Shown here in pieces: positions 8,744 to 15,904 of a DNA stretch of 25,182 nt (the stretch's first letter is position 1; the number at the start of each line of letters is the position of its first letter). The notes under the pieces were generated by a model. The model made no database searches, had not been told where the DNA came from, and worked only from the letters and a program-made list of their open reading frames with translations. A program made the position numbers and the translations under genes. This stretch comes from Hydrogenovibrio sp. UBA650 (lineage in GTDB: Bacteria; Pseudomonadota; Gammaproteobacteria; Thiomicrospirales; Thiomicrospiraceae). Where the stretch lies: contig DBOI01000103.1 in the NCBI GenBank assembly GCA_002299245.1, forward strand, positions 1-25,182, in the 5' to 3' direction.

Positions 8744-9875
8744 TGCCAAGAATCCTATTGGCTAAAGCTTCAAAATGGCTACTATCATCATCTCTTCGCG
8801 TTCCACGCACAAGGTAATCGTGATAAACATATCTAAGAAACAAGTTTAATAGCTTCGGTTCCGGCTTCCAGCCGTCAATCAAACCCTGAATACTTGCCTC
8901 AGCATTATTAGCATTTTCATAAAGCACGATATCTTTTACGTTGTAAGCTGCATTGCCAAGTGAAATAACCGGTTTCGAAAACAACAGGGCTTCAAAGCCC
9001 ACACTAGAATTGATGGTCATCACCCCCATTGAATCTTGAATGAGCTTTTGAGTATTGTCTGCGTTACTGAACAACACATTATCAACCTTATGCTGCTCCA
9101 AATAATCATATAACTCTTGGTAGTTCTCGGGGCAACTCGGATGTTCTTTTAAAACAAAGTCTATTTCCGGAAATTTCTTTGCATAGTTAATTACGTCATA
9201 GAACAGTTGCCACATATTATTCAATCTTGGCGAGTGCAAAATAATCACGCTATCCGCATTACACTGGAAAGGAACAAAAATATAATTTTTAGGCTCTCTT
9301 TTGCTGGCAACTTGATTTTTTATAGGCTTTTTATGCTCTCTGACCACCAGCTTTTCCGGCAAATGTTCAGGAAGCTTTGACTCATCTAAACTGAGATAGA
9401 AATCCTTATCTCTAGGCAACTGGCTTTCGGCATTAACGCCTTCAGAGTCAATGGCCGTAGTGTCCGGCATAAAACCGTTTTCCATAGTAAACACTCGACA
9501 ACCGAGTTTTCGACCTGCTAATGCCATTAATTTCTGATAAATACCGCCGGCCCCCCATACAACTAATGTCTGGCAACCCTGTTTTTTTAACAAGTTTATA
9601 CTGCCCGAATAGATCATTATGACTTGAATATAGGTTAGTAGTGAAATCCAACCACAGCGGATTCTCGAAAGAAACGGTTTAGGTTTATATAGTGATTTTG
9701 CACACTCGTAATCCAATAAACTCTGAACATCAATTTTCCCGGGTAAATGTGGAGGAAATATGTGCCTAAAGACGCTGTTTTTTGGCAAGACGACAGAGTT
9801 GGGAACCTTCTCAGCAATTCCTTCAAAGTAATTTAGAAGGCGCTTTCTGTGAGTATAGAGAACAATTTTATTCAT
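8733..9875 (-). CDS. KpsS/KpsC-like capsule synthesis protein, putative CMP-Kdo-dependent transferase
   Basis: A 380-residue soluble protein with hallmarks of the capsule-synthesis (KpsC/KpsS) family: MENGFMPDTTAIDSEGVNAE (131-150), then FVPFQCNADSVIILHSP (200-216), VLKEHPSCPE (241-250) and INSSVGFEALLFSKPVISLG (288-307). KpsC and KpsS build the beta-Kdo linker on a lipid acceptor in group 2 capsules, at the cytoplasmic face of the inner membrane. Only one such protein is present and no kpsMTED export genes are seen, so here it may add Kdo or a related sugar to the LPS core instead. It starts at ATG 9875, 18 bp after the kinase stop codon, and overlaps the ligase gene. No membrane segment is evident. 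The acceptor cannot be read from the sequence. Confidence 0.75.
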   Translation of the reverse strand: MNKIVLYTHRKRLLNYFEGIAEKVPNSVVLPKNSVFRHIFPPHLPGKIDVQSLLDYECAKSLYKPKPFLSRIRCGWISLLTYIQVIMIYSGSINLLKKQGCQTLVVWGAGGIYQKLMALAGRKLGCRVFTMENGFMPDTTAIDSEGVNAESQLPRDKDFYLSLDESKLPEHLPEKLVVREHKKPIKNQVASKREPKNYIFVPFQCNADSVIILHSPRLNNMWQLFYDVINYAKKFPEIDFVLKEHPSCPENYQELYDYLEQHKVDNVLFSNADNTQKLIQDSMGVMTINSSVGFEALLFSKPVISLGNAAYNVKDIVLYENANNAEASIQGLIDGWKPEPKLLNLFLRYVYHDYLVRGTRRDDDSSHFEALANRILGNDS

Positions 9876-9893
9876 ATGAACTGCTATTTAGCC

Positions 9894-11090
9894 TCAATCA
9901 AGCTGGGTTTCTAGATAGTAGTAAAGTTCAACCAGTTTTTCCGGCAGAATTTTTTTGCCAAGCTTTCGGCTATAGAACACAAGAGCAAAAAAAGCGGTCG
10001 AAAACACAAACGCCTGCCACTTATCCTCACCAACTACAGGCTTACACTTTAACTCTAAAAATGATAACCAATCTTCAACGCCGATGAAATCATATCGGTT
10101 ACTAAATATATAGGCGATATCAAAACCCAGGGGGTAAAGCCCGGCTCTATCCCAGTCTATTAGGACATTCGGCTGACCTATATTTTTGCCATGCAGGTCG
10201 CCGTGGCAAAACTGTTTTGGAACCGCTTTCACTTTTGAAAGCATCTGGATAAGCTTGGGATCATTCACACCATGATTTTTAAGAAACAAATGAACCAACC
10301 TAAAATTATCTTTATAGATCTGATGGTTTTCAAAGTCGCTGATTAATGGCTGGTTAAGTTTTTCAGGAATCGGTAATTGATACAACTTTAAAGCAATCTC
10401 AATCGCTTGATTCAGAAAATCCGCAAGGTTATCAATCCTTGCAGGAAAATACTCGAAATAGATAACGGTAAGCTTATTACTTTGGTTGATTTTAAGAATT
10501 CTAGGAATTTGAAAACCAAGCTCTATTACTTTTTCTTGAGCAAACTCATGGAACCACAATAGATGTTCTAGATCTTTGCTTGCTGAGAGATAAACTTTCT
10601 CAAAGTACTCAATACCAGCTAAACGAATATAGCGGTAAGAGTTTAAAGTTTCATAACCCAAGCCATAGGCAACAAATCGAACTTCATCGACATCATTAAC
10701 TGACATCAACTCAAGGTTTGGATCATATGAAATTAACAGGCCTTCATAATCTTGAGTATTTTCTAATAGAGACAGCAGCTCAGACTTTAAACTCAACTCA
10801 TCCCAGCTTATGTTTGCATTTTCAGCTTGATCTTCTAACAGGTTAATCGCTTTTAAAAGAAGCTTGTCGTTATTATCTTGCGCCCAAGACTTAAGCAAGT
10901 CGGCTGTGAGCTTTTCTTGCACTCCCGCAAAACTTTTTAAATTGTTATGCAAATAAAACAAAGAGCCATGTTCAAGAGTTTGAGGTTGATGATTTTGTAA
11001 GCGATATGAATCTTGCTGATAAAACAGTCTTTTAACTTTAAAAACAACTACCAAAAAAGCACGATTAACAGCTCTCCACGATAGATTCAC
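9894..11090 (-). CDS. APH-fold phosphotransferase in LPS gene cluster
   Basis: About 398 residues. The C-terminal half is an aminoglycoside/choline-kinase-type catalytic domain: the catalytic loop HGDLHGKN (about 296-303), metal-binding DWD (312-314) and then GLYPLGFDIAYI. EYFEKVYLS around residue 165 probably carries the ATP lysine. The first 150 residues match nothing I recognise. Such kinases phosphorylate small molecules or sugars; within this cluster a core sugar is the likely target, by analogy with WaaP, WaaY and KdkA, but this is inference. GTG at 11096 is possible, yet GAGG lies seven bases before GTG 11090 and directly beside the other, so 11090 is chosen. A 101-bp gap separates it from the preceding gene, the longest within this minus-strand block. 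Confidence 0.75.
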   Translation of the reverse strand: MNLSWRAVNRAFLVVVFKVKRLFYQQDSYRLQNHQPQTLEHGSLFYLHNNLKSFAGVQEKLTADLLKSWAQDNNDKLLLKAINLLEDQAENANISWDELSLKSELLSLLENTQDYEGLLISYDPNLELMSVNDVDEVRFVAYGLGYETLNSYRYIRLAGIEYFEKVYLSASKDLEHLLWFHEFAQEKVIELGFQIPRILKINQSNKLTVIYFEYFPARIDNLADFLNQAIEIALKLYQLPIPEKLNQPLISDFENHQIYKDNFRLVHLFLKNHGVNDPKLIQMLSKVKAVPKQFCHGDLHGKNIGQPNVLIDWDRAGLYPLGFDIAYIFSNRYDFIGVEDWLSFLELKCKPVVGEDKWQAFVFSTAFFALVFYSRKLGKKILPEKLVELYYYLETQLD

Positions 11091-11191
11091 AACCACACCT
11101 CGCTTAACAACAGGTATTGCAAATTAGATAACTTACAAATTGAACAGGCTTGTGTAGAGATGATTAAATTCCTCAAGAAAATAAGCCGTCA

Positions 11192-12250
11192 CTAAATAGA
11201 CGTAGTTTTAATTTTTAATGCTTGGCAGAGTTGCATCATTCTATGGCTATCTTCAAACCCTGGATACACCAGAACCTCTGCATCCAGGTTATTAGCATAG
11301 TTAGCCATTAAAACCGTTGTGGAAAGATCACCAATTAACAGGCCATCTTTAATGAACGGAATCAAAAGTTCAAAATTAATATTGGCTGGCAGTCGCCATG
11401 CCCCTAACTTTTCCAACTCTAGAAAGTCCTCTTCACCCTGTGCAGGATGGTACTTTACCGCGACCCTTTTTCCACTATCTATTAAGCCTGTTATACGTTC
11501 CGTGATTATGGACTGATAGTTATCAATCTTAGAAAAAATGCTTTTATTGGCTAAGGTGAAGATCACATCAATGTCCGCCAGTCTGTCTTCCAATATTTCA
11601 AAATCAGCAAGCACTTTTCGGCCAAGAGGTATAAGCGCCTCAAAAACTGACTTGTCCTGCAAGATCTCTTTGACATCTTTGTCAGAGAACAGTGAGTTTA
11701 TCTGAGCCGGGTACATTACCCAGGCCTCATCAATATACTTACTGGTACCAACCGTTGAAGGGTGGTCATACCAAAACCCATACATAAACTTTCTTAAAAA
11801 GGTATCTATATACTTCTCAGACGGCTTCCTTGAATCCGCCCTGCCCAAGTAACTATAAACGCCATCGTCAAGATAACAGGCCTTGATTTCAGAACCTTGC
11901 TTTTTTACCTCTTTCACAAAAAACTGGCCGATTACACTGCGGTCATTGCCAATTAATACTCGGTCAATCGAGTGCATTTTTACAAAATTCAAAACCCATA
12001 AAATCTGCGAGTTGCGCATATTTATTTTAGCGGTTCCAGATAACTCTCTACCCTCCAAAACAAACATACTGGCAAAAGGCGATATATCCGGTGTCATTGA
12101 TTCCGCAATTGCCATGGGTCGTCCAGCATACTGATCAACCAGAATAAGGTGGCTCTCCCTCTGACCTTTGTTCTGTTCGGCCAGCATATAAGCCCAGAGA
12201 AAGTGCAGGCTTGAAGAAGCCAGATAGACATCCGTTTTCAAATCACTCAT
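11192..12250 (-). CDS. Sialyltransferase-like (polysialyltransferase family) glycosyltransferase, paralogue B
   Basis: A 352-residue protein clearly paralogous to the gene just upstream. Shared blocks are the IGNDRSV stretch, ACYLDDGVYSYLGR, KFMYGFWYDHPSTVGTS, RVAVKYHPAQGEE, LPANINFELL and LIGDLSTTVLMA. The DDG triad and the HP dyad are the two motifs of bacterial CMP-sugar sialyltransferases (GT52, GT80, GT97): the acidic triad holds the catalytic base and HP binds CMP. The frame stays open to 12343, but ATG 12250 sits in an ATGAGTGA overlap with the upstream stop and aligns with the paralogue's start, so it is chosen. Acceptor and donor are unknown; no CMP-sialic acid synthesis genes are in the window. 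Confidence 0.72.
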   Translation of the reverse strand: MSDLKTDVYLASSSLHFLWAYMLAEQNKGQRESHLILVDQYAGRPMAIAESMTPDISPFASMFVLEGRELSGTAKINMRNSQILWVLNFVKMHSIDRVLIGNDRSVIGQFFVKEVKKQGSEIKACYLDDGVYSYLGRADSRKPSEKYIDTFLRKFMYGFWYDHPSTVGTSKYIDEAWVMYPAQINSLFSDKDVKEILQDKSVFEALIPLGRKVLADFEILEDRLADIDVIFTLANKSIFSKIDNYQSIITERITGLIDSGKRVAVKYHPAQGEEDFLELEKLGAWRLPANINFELLIPFIKDGLLIGDLSTTVLMANYANNLDAEVLVYPGFEDSHRMMQLCQALKIKTTSI

Positions 12251-13349
12251 CCAGATACTCCAAGGCTTCAACCATATTCGACTTAACGGCAACGCTATGT
12301 TGCTGCAAAACTTTAGACGTTCCCAGTTCCATCTGACTATCACCCGTGATTACTGCCACCCCGATTAAATCCGGTCGTAACCATTTAGCGGTTAACAGTG
12401 AGGTTCCAACATCACCAATTAATTTAGTTTTTTGATTTAATTGGGTGAGAAAGAACTCAAAGGCCAAGTTTGCAGGCACTAACAGAGCCTGTGAATCCTG
12501 CACCAGATTTAATGGATCTACCCCCTCTGTTCTCGGATGATATTTCACCGCCAGTTTTAAATTCTTATCCGCTACATACTTTTTTAAGCTATCGATACGC
12601 CCAGCATAGCCAGACATTTTTTCAATATTATTAGGGTGAGGCACTAATAAACAGACATCCACATCAACCAACTTTTCAGTTAAATCATCATTGATTCCAA
12701 ACAAGCTGAACAGTTTTTGCGAATATTCCGTAATTCGACGATGTTTGAACCAGCTCACATCCAGCTTTTCAGCATGTTTATTTTTCAACTGTATATTGGC
12801 ATTGCAGGGATCAAACAACCAAACCGTATCAATCCAAGCAGAGGCGCCGACCGTTTTTGGTTCCTGCCACCAAAAACCATAGCTTAGTTTTTTTAGCAGG
12901 CCATTTAAGCCATCTTTCAACCAGTGATGCGGTCTACCTGCATATGAATACAACCCGTCATCCAAATACCAGCCTTTGGTTTGACTTGCTTTCTGTTTTT
13001 TACGGCACAACTGCATTACATACTGAAATTCTATGCGGCGATCACTGCCAACTGCAACGGCATCAAAATTAACCATCTGCACCAGATTTGACAGGCGTTC
13101 AAAGACGGCTTTTCTCTGCTGTCTTTTCTCTACCCAGCCTTTGGCAGAACCCGGCAGGATATCGACTTCAGTAAACGGCGATCTGGGCCAGTTTTGCAAG
13201 GCCTTGAGGTATGGATTATCAGAGCTATTTTTTTGATCAATAATAATCAGGGTTGAAGTCTGATGGCGACGATAGAACTGGGCATGAGCAATCGAAACCA
13301 GAATATTGAGTGGTGTTGAAGGAAGATATAAAACGTTCTGCTTCTTCAT
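12243..13349 (-). CDS. Sialyltransferase-like (polysialyltransferase family) glycosyltransferase, paralogue A
   Basis: A 368-residue protein with an N-terminal Rossmann-like start (NVLYLPSTPLNILVSIAHA), VGSDRRIEFQYVM, the acidic triad in WYLDDGLYSYAGRP, KLSYGFWWQEPKTVGAS, the HP dyad in LAVKYHPRTEG, VPANLAFEFFL and LIGDVGTSLLTAKWL. DDG plus HP is the signature of GT-B sialyltransferases using CMP-activated nonulosonic acids. It overlaps waaC by ATGA (13346-13349) and paralogue B by eight bases, so all three are translationally coupled and probably act in sequence on the same core. The donor could be CMP-sialic acid, another nonulosonate or CMP-Kdo; the sequence does not say. Confidence 0.74.
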   Translation of the reverse strand: MKKQNVLYLPSTPLNILVSIAHAQFYRRHQTSTLIIIDQKNSSDNPYLKALQNWPRSPFTEVDILPGSAKGWVEKRQQRKAVFERLSNLVQMVNFDAVAVGSDRRIEFQYVMQLCRKKQKASQTKGWYLDDGLYSYAGRPHHWLKDGLNGLLKKLSYGFWWQEPKTVGASAWIDTVWLFDPCNANIQLKNKHAEKLDVSWFKHRRITEYSQKLFSLFGINDDLTEKLVDVDVCLLVPHPNNIEKMSGYAGRIDSLKKYVADKNLKLAVKYHPRTEGVDPLNLVQDSQALLVPANLAFEFFLTQLNQKTKLIGDVGTSLLTAKWLRPDLIGVAVITGDSQMELGTSKVLQQHSVAVKSNMVEALEYLDE

Positions 13350-14419
13350 TCAGGCCTGCTATTTTCAATCAACTGAATCACTTCTTCAAAAACCGAGTCC
13401 GCAGCCAATCCTTCTAAGGACTCTTGCTCTTGAGAGCTACCGGCAAACTTTTTCAGATAGAGTGGCGCACAGGGTGAAGCCAAACGTTTAACATTTGCAC
13501 CACTTGCACCAACCAACTTTGGATCAGTGACTCGATACACCACCACCATCGGTACTTCCAATGCCGCAGCAACATGTGAAAGGCCTGTATCCACAGACAC
13601 AACTGCTTGGGCATTTTTTAACATCTTAGCCATCTCATTGAGACTCAAACGCTGCTCCGGCACCCAGATAAAGGTTGTACCAGCCTGTTGTTCTGCCGAT
13701 TTTTTCAAGCTTAAAGAACGCTGTTTTTCTTCATCATTACCCCAAGGCAAAACAACTTTTACGCCACGAGTTTCAGCCTTGGCTAACAAAGCTAACCACT
13801 CTTCTTCAGGCCAGAGTTTGGTATCCCAGGTTGTGCTATGCAGACCAACCCAATAAGTTTGATCACCGAATTGATCTCTAACCTGTTCAGGGGTTTGCCA
13901 CTGCTGAGTATCCAGACCGTAGACAATTGGGTCTTGATTGGAAAGATGATATTTAAAGGCCTGTGAAAATAGTTGACGCAAACGCAAAATAGCGTGCTGA
14001 TCTTTAGCTACCGGGTAATCGTATCGATAAGCGAGAGAAGCAAATGGCTCTCTGGCTGAATACCAATCATAACCCGCAATCGGGGTTTTAGTTTTCTTGG
14101 CAATTTTTCGACAGACCCAAGCACTTTTTAACAGGCCTTGAGCATCGATAATCAAATCGTATTCGGTATCGTTAAACTGTTCAAAAAATGCCTTAATCTG
14201 CTTTCTTGTATGAGAAGAAAACAGGCTTTTGCGCCAACGGCGCAACTCAATAGGAAACACTTGGTCAACCGCTGGGTGCCAACTCGGAATATCGGCAAAG
14301 GCCTTTTCTACCACCCAATCAACAATCAGTTCGGAGTTGTTTTGTTTTGCATCAGACAGTGCAGGAAAAGAGTGAAACACATCTCCCATTGACGACATTT
14401 TGATTAACAGTACGCGCAA
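13346..14419 (-). CDS. waaC: Lipopolysaccharide heptosyltransferase I
   Basis: A 357-residue GT9 protein. The N-terminus MRVLLIKMSSMGDVFHSFPAL is the family signature, with D13 matching the catalytic base of E. coli WaaC. HSTTWDTKLWPEEEW in the middle and VSVDTGLSHVAAALEVPMVVVY near the C-terminus form the ADP-heptose binding region. It adds the first heptose to Kdo2-lipid A at the cytoplasmic face of the inner membrane. The start is an unusual TTG at 14419, supported by the fixed family N-terminus and a weak AGAGAA about seven bases before it. It follows hldD by 14 bp, so supply and use of ADP-heptose are encoded together, and ends in an ATGA overlap with the next gene. Confidence 0.92.
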   Translation of the reverse strand: MRVLLIKMSSMGDVFHSFPALSDAKQNNSELIVDWVVEKAFADIPSWHPAVDQVFPIELRRWRKSLFSSHTRKQIKAFFEQFNDTEYDLIIDAQGLLKSAWVCRKIAKKTKTPIAGYDWYSAREPFASLAYRYDYPVAKDQHAILRLRQLFSQAFKYHLSNQDPIVYGLDTQQWQTPEQVRDQFGDQTYWVGLHSTTWDTKLWPEEEWLALLAKAETRGVKVVLPWGNDEEKQRSLSLKKSAEQQAGTTFIWVPEQRLSLNEMAKMLKNAQAVVSVDTGLSHVAAALEVPMVVVYRVTDPKLVGASGANVKRLASPCAPLYLKKFAGSSQEQESLEGLAADSVFEEVIQLIENSRPE

Positions 14420-14433
14420 AACGATTCTCTAGA

Positions 14434-15402
14434 TCAGGATTTGAATTCAATGGTACGAGGGTTGTCGGTTAACCACTGTAAATACTTATTTACACCCTCG
14501 GCGACAGTATGAAATTTTTCATCGTAACCCACTTCACGTAAAGCAGTATTGTCAGCTTGAGTATAACTTTGATAGGCACCTTTTAAATGCTCAGGGAATG
14601 GAATGAATTCGATTTTACCCTTGCCGTGAAAATCGATAACCGCTTCAGCAATATGCTTAAAGGGTTCTGCGGCAGCAGGACCGAGATTAAAGATTCCTGA
14701 TTTATCAGGGTTCTGTAAAAACCAGAGATTGACCTTTACCACATCCTCAACATAAACAAAATCACGTGTCTGCATACCAGGTCCATAGCCGTCATACTCA
14801 CCAAACAACTTTAGGTTCTCTCCGGCCAGAATCTGGTTGTGAAGTTTAAAAGCGACACTCGCCATATCGCCTTTATGCTGCTCTCTCGGACCATAGACAT
14901 TGAAGTAACGAAAGCCAACCACCTGACTTTGCGCTGTTGGCAAAATTTGGCGAACATACTGATCAAACTGAAATTTTGAGTAGCCATAGACATTAAGCGG
15001 CTTCTCATACTGGCGATCTTCAATGAAAGTTGGGCCATCACCATAAACCGAAGCGGAAGAGGCATACAAAAATGGAATCTTCCAATTTAGACAATAGTGC
15101 AAAACATCTTTGGAGTACTCGTAGTTGTTATCCAACATGTATTTGCCATCCCACTCAGTGGTCGCGGAACAAGCACCTTCGTGAAACACTGCCTCAATAT
15201 CTGGCAGGCCTTGTTCGGCAAAAATTCGCTGCTGAAAGTCCTCTTTATCCATGTAGTCAGCAATGTCGCAGTCAGCGATATTGATAAACTTCTTACCATT
15301 TTTCAGGTTGTCCACCACCAGAATATCGGTGCGCCCCATCTCATTCAGGGCCTTGACGATATTACTGCCAATAAAACCGGCTCCACCTGTTACTACAATC
15401 AT
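14434..15402 (-). CDS. hldD: ADP-L-glycero-D-manno-heptose 6-epimerase
   Basis: A 322-residue extended short-chain dehydrogenase. TGGAGFIG (residues 5-12) binds NADP, the YASSASVYG block (113-121) carries the active-site serine region, and Y139-G-Y-S-K143 is the YxxxK pair matching E. coli HldD Y140/K144. FRYFNVYGPREQHKGDMASV is nearly diagnostic of HldD. It inverts C6 of ADP-D-glycero-D-manno-heptose to give the donor used by WaaC. It starts at ATG 15402, four bases after the dgkA stop codon. The ribosome binding region lies in a small tandem TTAGTAGG/TTAGTAGC at the dgkA 3' end, implying coupled translation. Confidence 0.96.
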   Translation of the reverse strand: MIVVTGGAGFIGSNIVKALNEMGRTDILVVDNLKNGKKFINIADCDIADYMDKEDFQQRIFAEQGLPDIEAVFHEGACSATTEWDGKYMLDNNYEYSKDVLHYCLNWKIPFLYASSASVYGDGPTFIEDRQYEKPLNVYGYSKFQFDQYVRQILPTAQSQVVGFRYFNVYGPREQHKGDMASVAFKLHNQILAGENLKLFGEYDGYGPGMQTRDFVYVEDVVKVNLWFLQNPDKSGIFNLGPAAAEPFKHIAEAVIDFHGKGKIEFIPFPEHLKGAYQSYTQADNTALREVGYDEKFHTVAEGVNKYLQWLTDNPRTIEFKS

Positions 15403-15406
15403 GCTA

Positions 15407-15778
15407 CTAACCTACTAACTTAGAAATTAAAAAACCTGTCCACACCACAAACGCGGTAAAGATCGACAAAAACACGGCTGCCGATCCCTGATCTTTAGCT
15501 CTACCCGAGAGTTTGTGGTATTCATCACCAACACGATCAACCACTGATTCCACAGCTGTATTCAACAATTCAACCACCAATACCAATAACAGCACAGCAA
15601 GCAAAATAGCTCTCTCTGACGCTGTTTCACCAAGCCAGAAAGCCAGCGGTGACATAAAGGTGAATAGGATAACTTCCTGTCTAAAAGCCGCTTCATGCTT
15701 CCAGGTTGACTTAAACCCTTTCCATGAATAACCGGCTGCATGTATAACTCTTTTAAAACCTGTGTGAGGAGATTTCAT
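15407..15778 (-). CDS. dgkA: Diacylglycerol kinase (DgkA)
   Basis: A 123-residue integral membrane enzyme with three predicted membrane helices. It carries HEAAFRQE (E29, E. coli E28), the catalytic ELLNTAVESVVDR block (E70, N73 and E77 matching E. coli E69, N72 and E76) and KD at 95-96 before the third helix. It phosphorylates diacylglycerol released when phosphatidylglycerol donates head groups to periplasmic glucans or when phosphoethanolamine is put on LPS, returning phosphatidic acid to lipid synthesis. It is the promoter-proximal gene of the minus-strand LPS block and is followed almost directly by hldD. The start is ATG 15778. Confidence 0.95.
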   Translation of the reverse strand: MKSPHTGFKRVIHAAGYSWKGFKSTWKHEAAFRQEVILFTFMSPLAFWLGETASERAILLAVLLLVLVVELLNTAVESVVDRVGDEYHKLSGRAKDQGSAAVFLSIFTAFVVWTGFLISKLVG

Positions 15779-15816
15779 CTTTGCGCTCTTTTTTGCAAAA
15801 ACTAAAGAAAAACTAC

Positions 15817-15846
15817 AGTGTTATAAATCGTCCCAATTCTAACACT
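15817..15846. repeat. Inverted repeat AGTGTTA / TAACACT between dgkA and the phosphatase
   Basis: AGTGTTA (15817-15823) and TAACACT (15840-15846) form a perfect 7-bp inverted repeat with a 16-bp spacer in the 126-bp divergent region. A second perfect inverted repeat interlocks with it: ATTCTAAC (15836-15843) and GTTAGAAT (15862-15869). The same heptamer also occurs once in the maf/HIT divergent region (6321-6327). The arrangement suits a dimeric regulator or divergent promoters; no known operator is matched. Confidence 0.35.
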
Positions 15847-15870
15847 TTAAAACCAATAAACGTTAGAATA
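15840..15870 (+). promoter_or_regulatory. Candidate promoter of phosphatase-msbA-lpxL (TAACACT-N17-TAGAATA)
   Basis: TAACACT (15840-15846), a 17-bp spacer and TAGAATA (15864-15870) lie about 35 bp before the ATG at 15905. The pattern, spacing and distance to the start are the same as upstream of maf. TAGAAT is a plausible -10; the upstream element is not a consensus -35, so activator help or a non-standard recognition is possible. Confidence 0.4.
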
Positions 15871-15904
15871 TGCCGCTATTAAACAGGATATATCACATAC
15901 CTTA

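Noticed and set aside
8733..9875. A group 2 capsule locus
   Set aside because: Only one KpsS/KpsC-like gene is present; kpsMTED-type export genes are absent from the window.
11192..12343. Longer form of sialyltransferase-like paralogue B starting at 12343
   Set aside because: The extra 31 residues are encoded inside the upstream gene and resemble no homologue; ATG 12250 in the ATGAGTGA overlap fits better.
7373..13349. A mobile or recently acquired island
   Set aside because: The glycosyltransferase block is AT-rich in places, but there are no integrase, IS ends, direct repeats or tRNA, and gene overlaps with waaC look long established.
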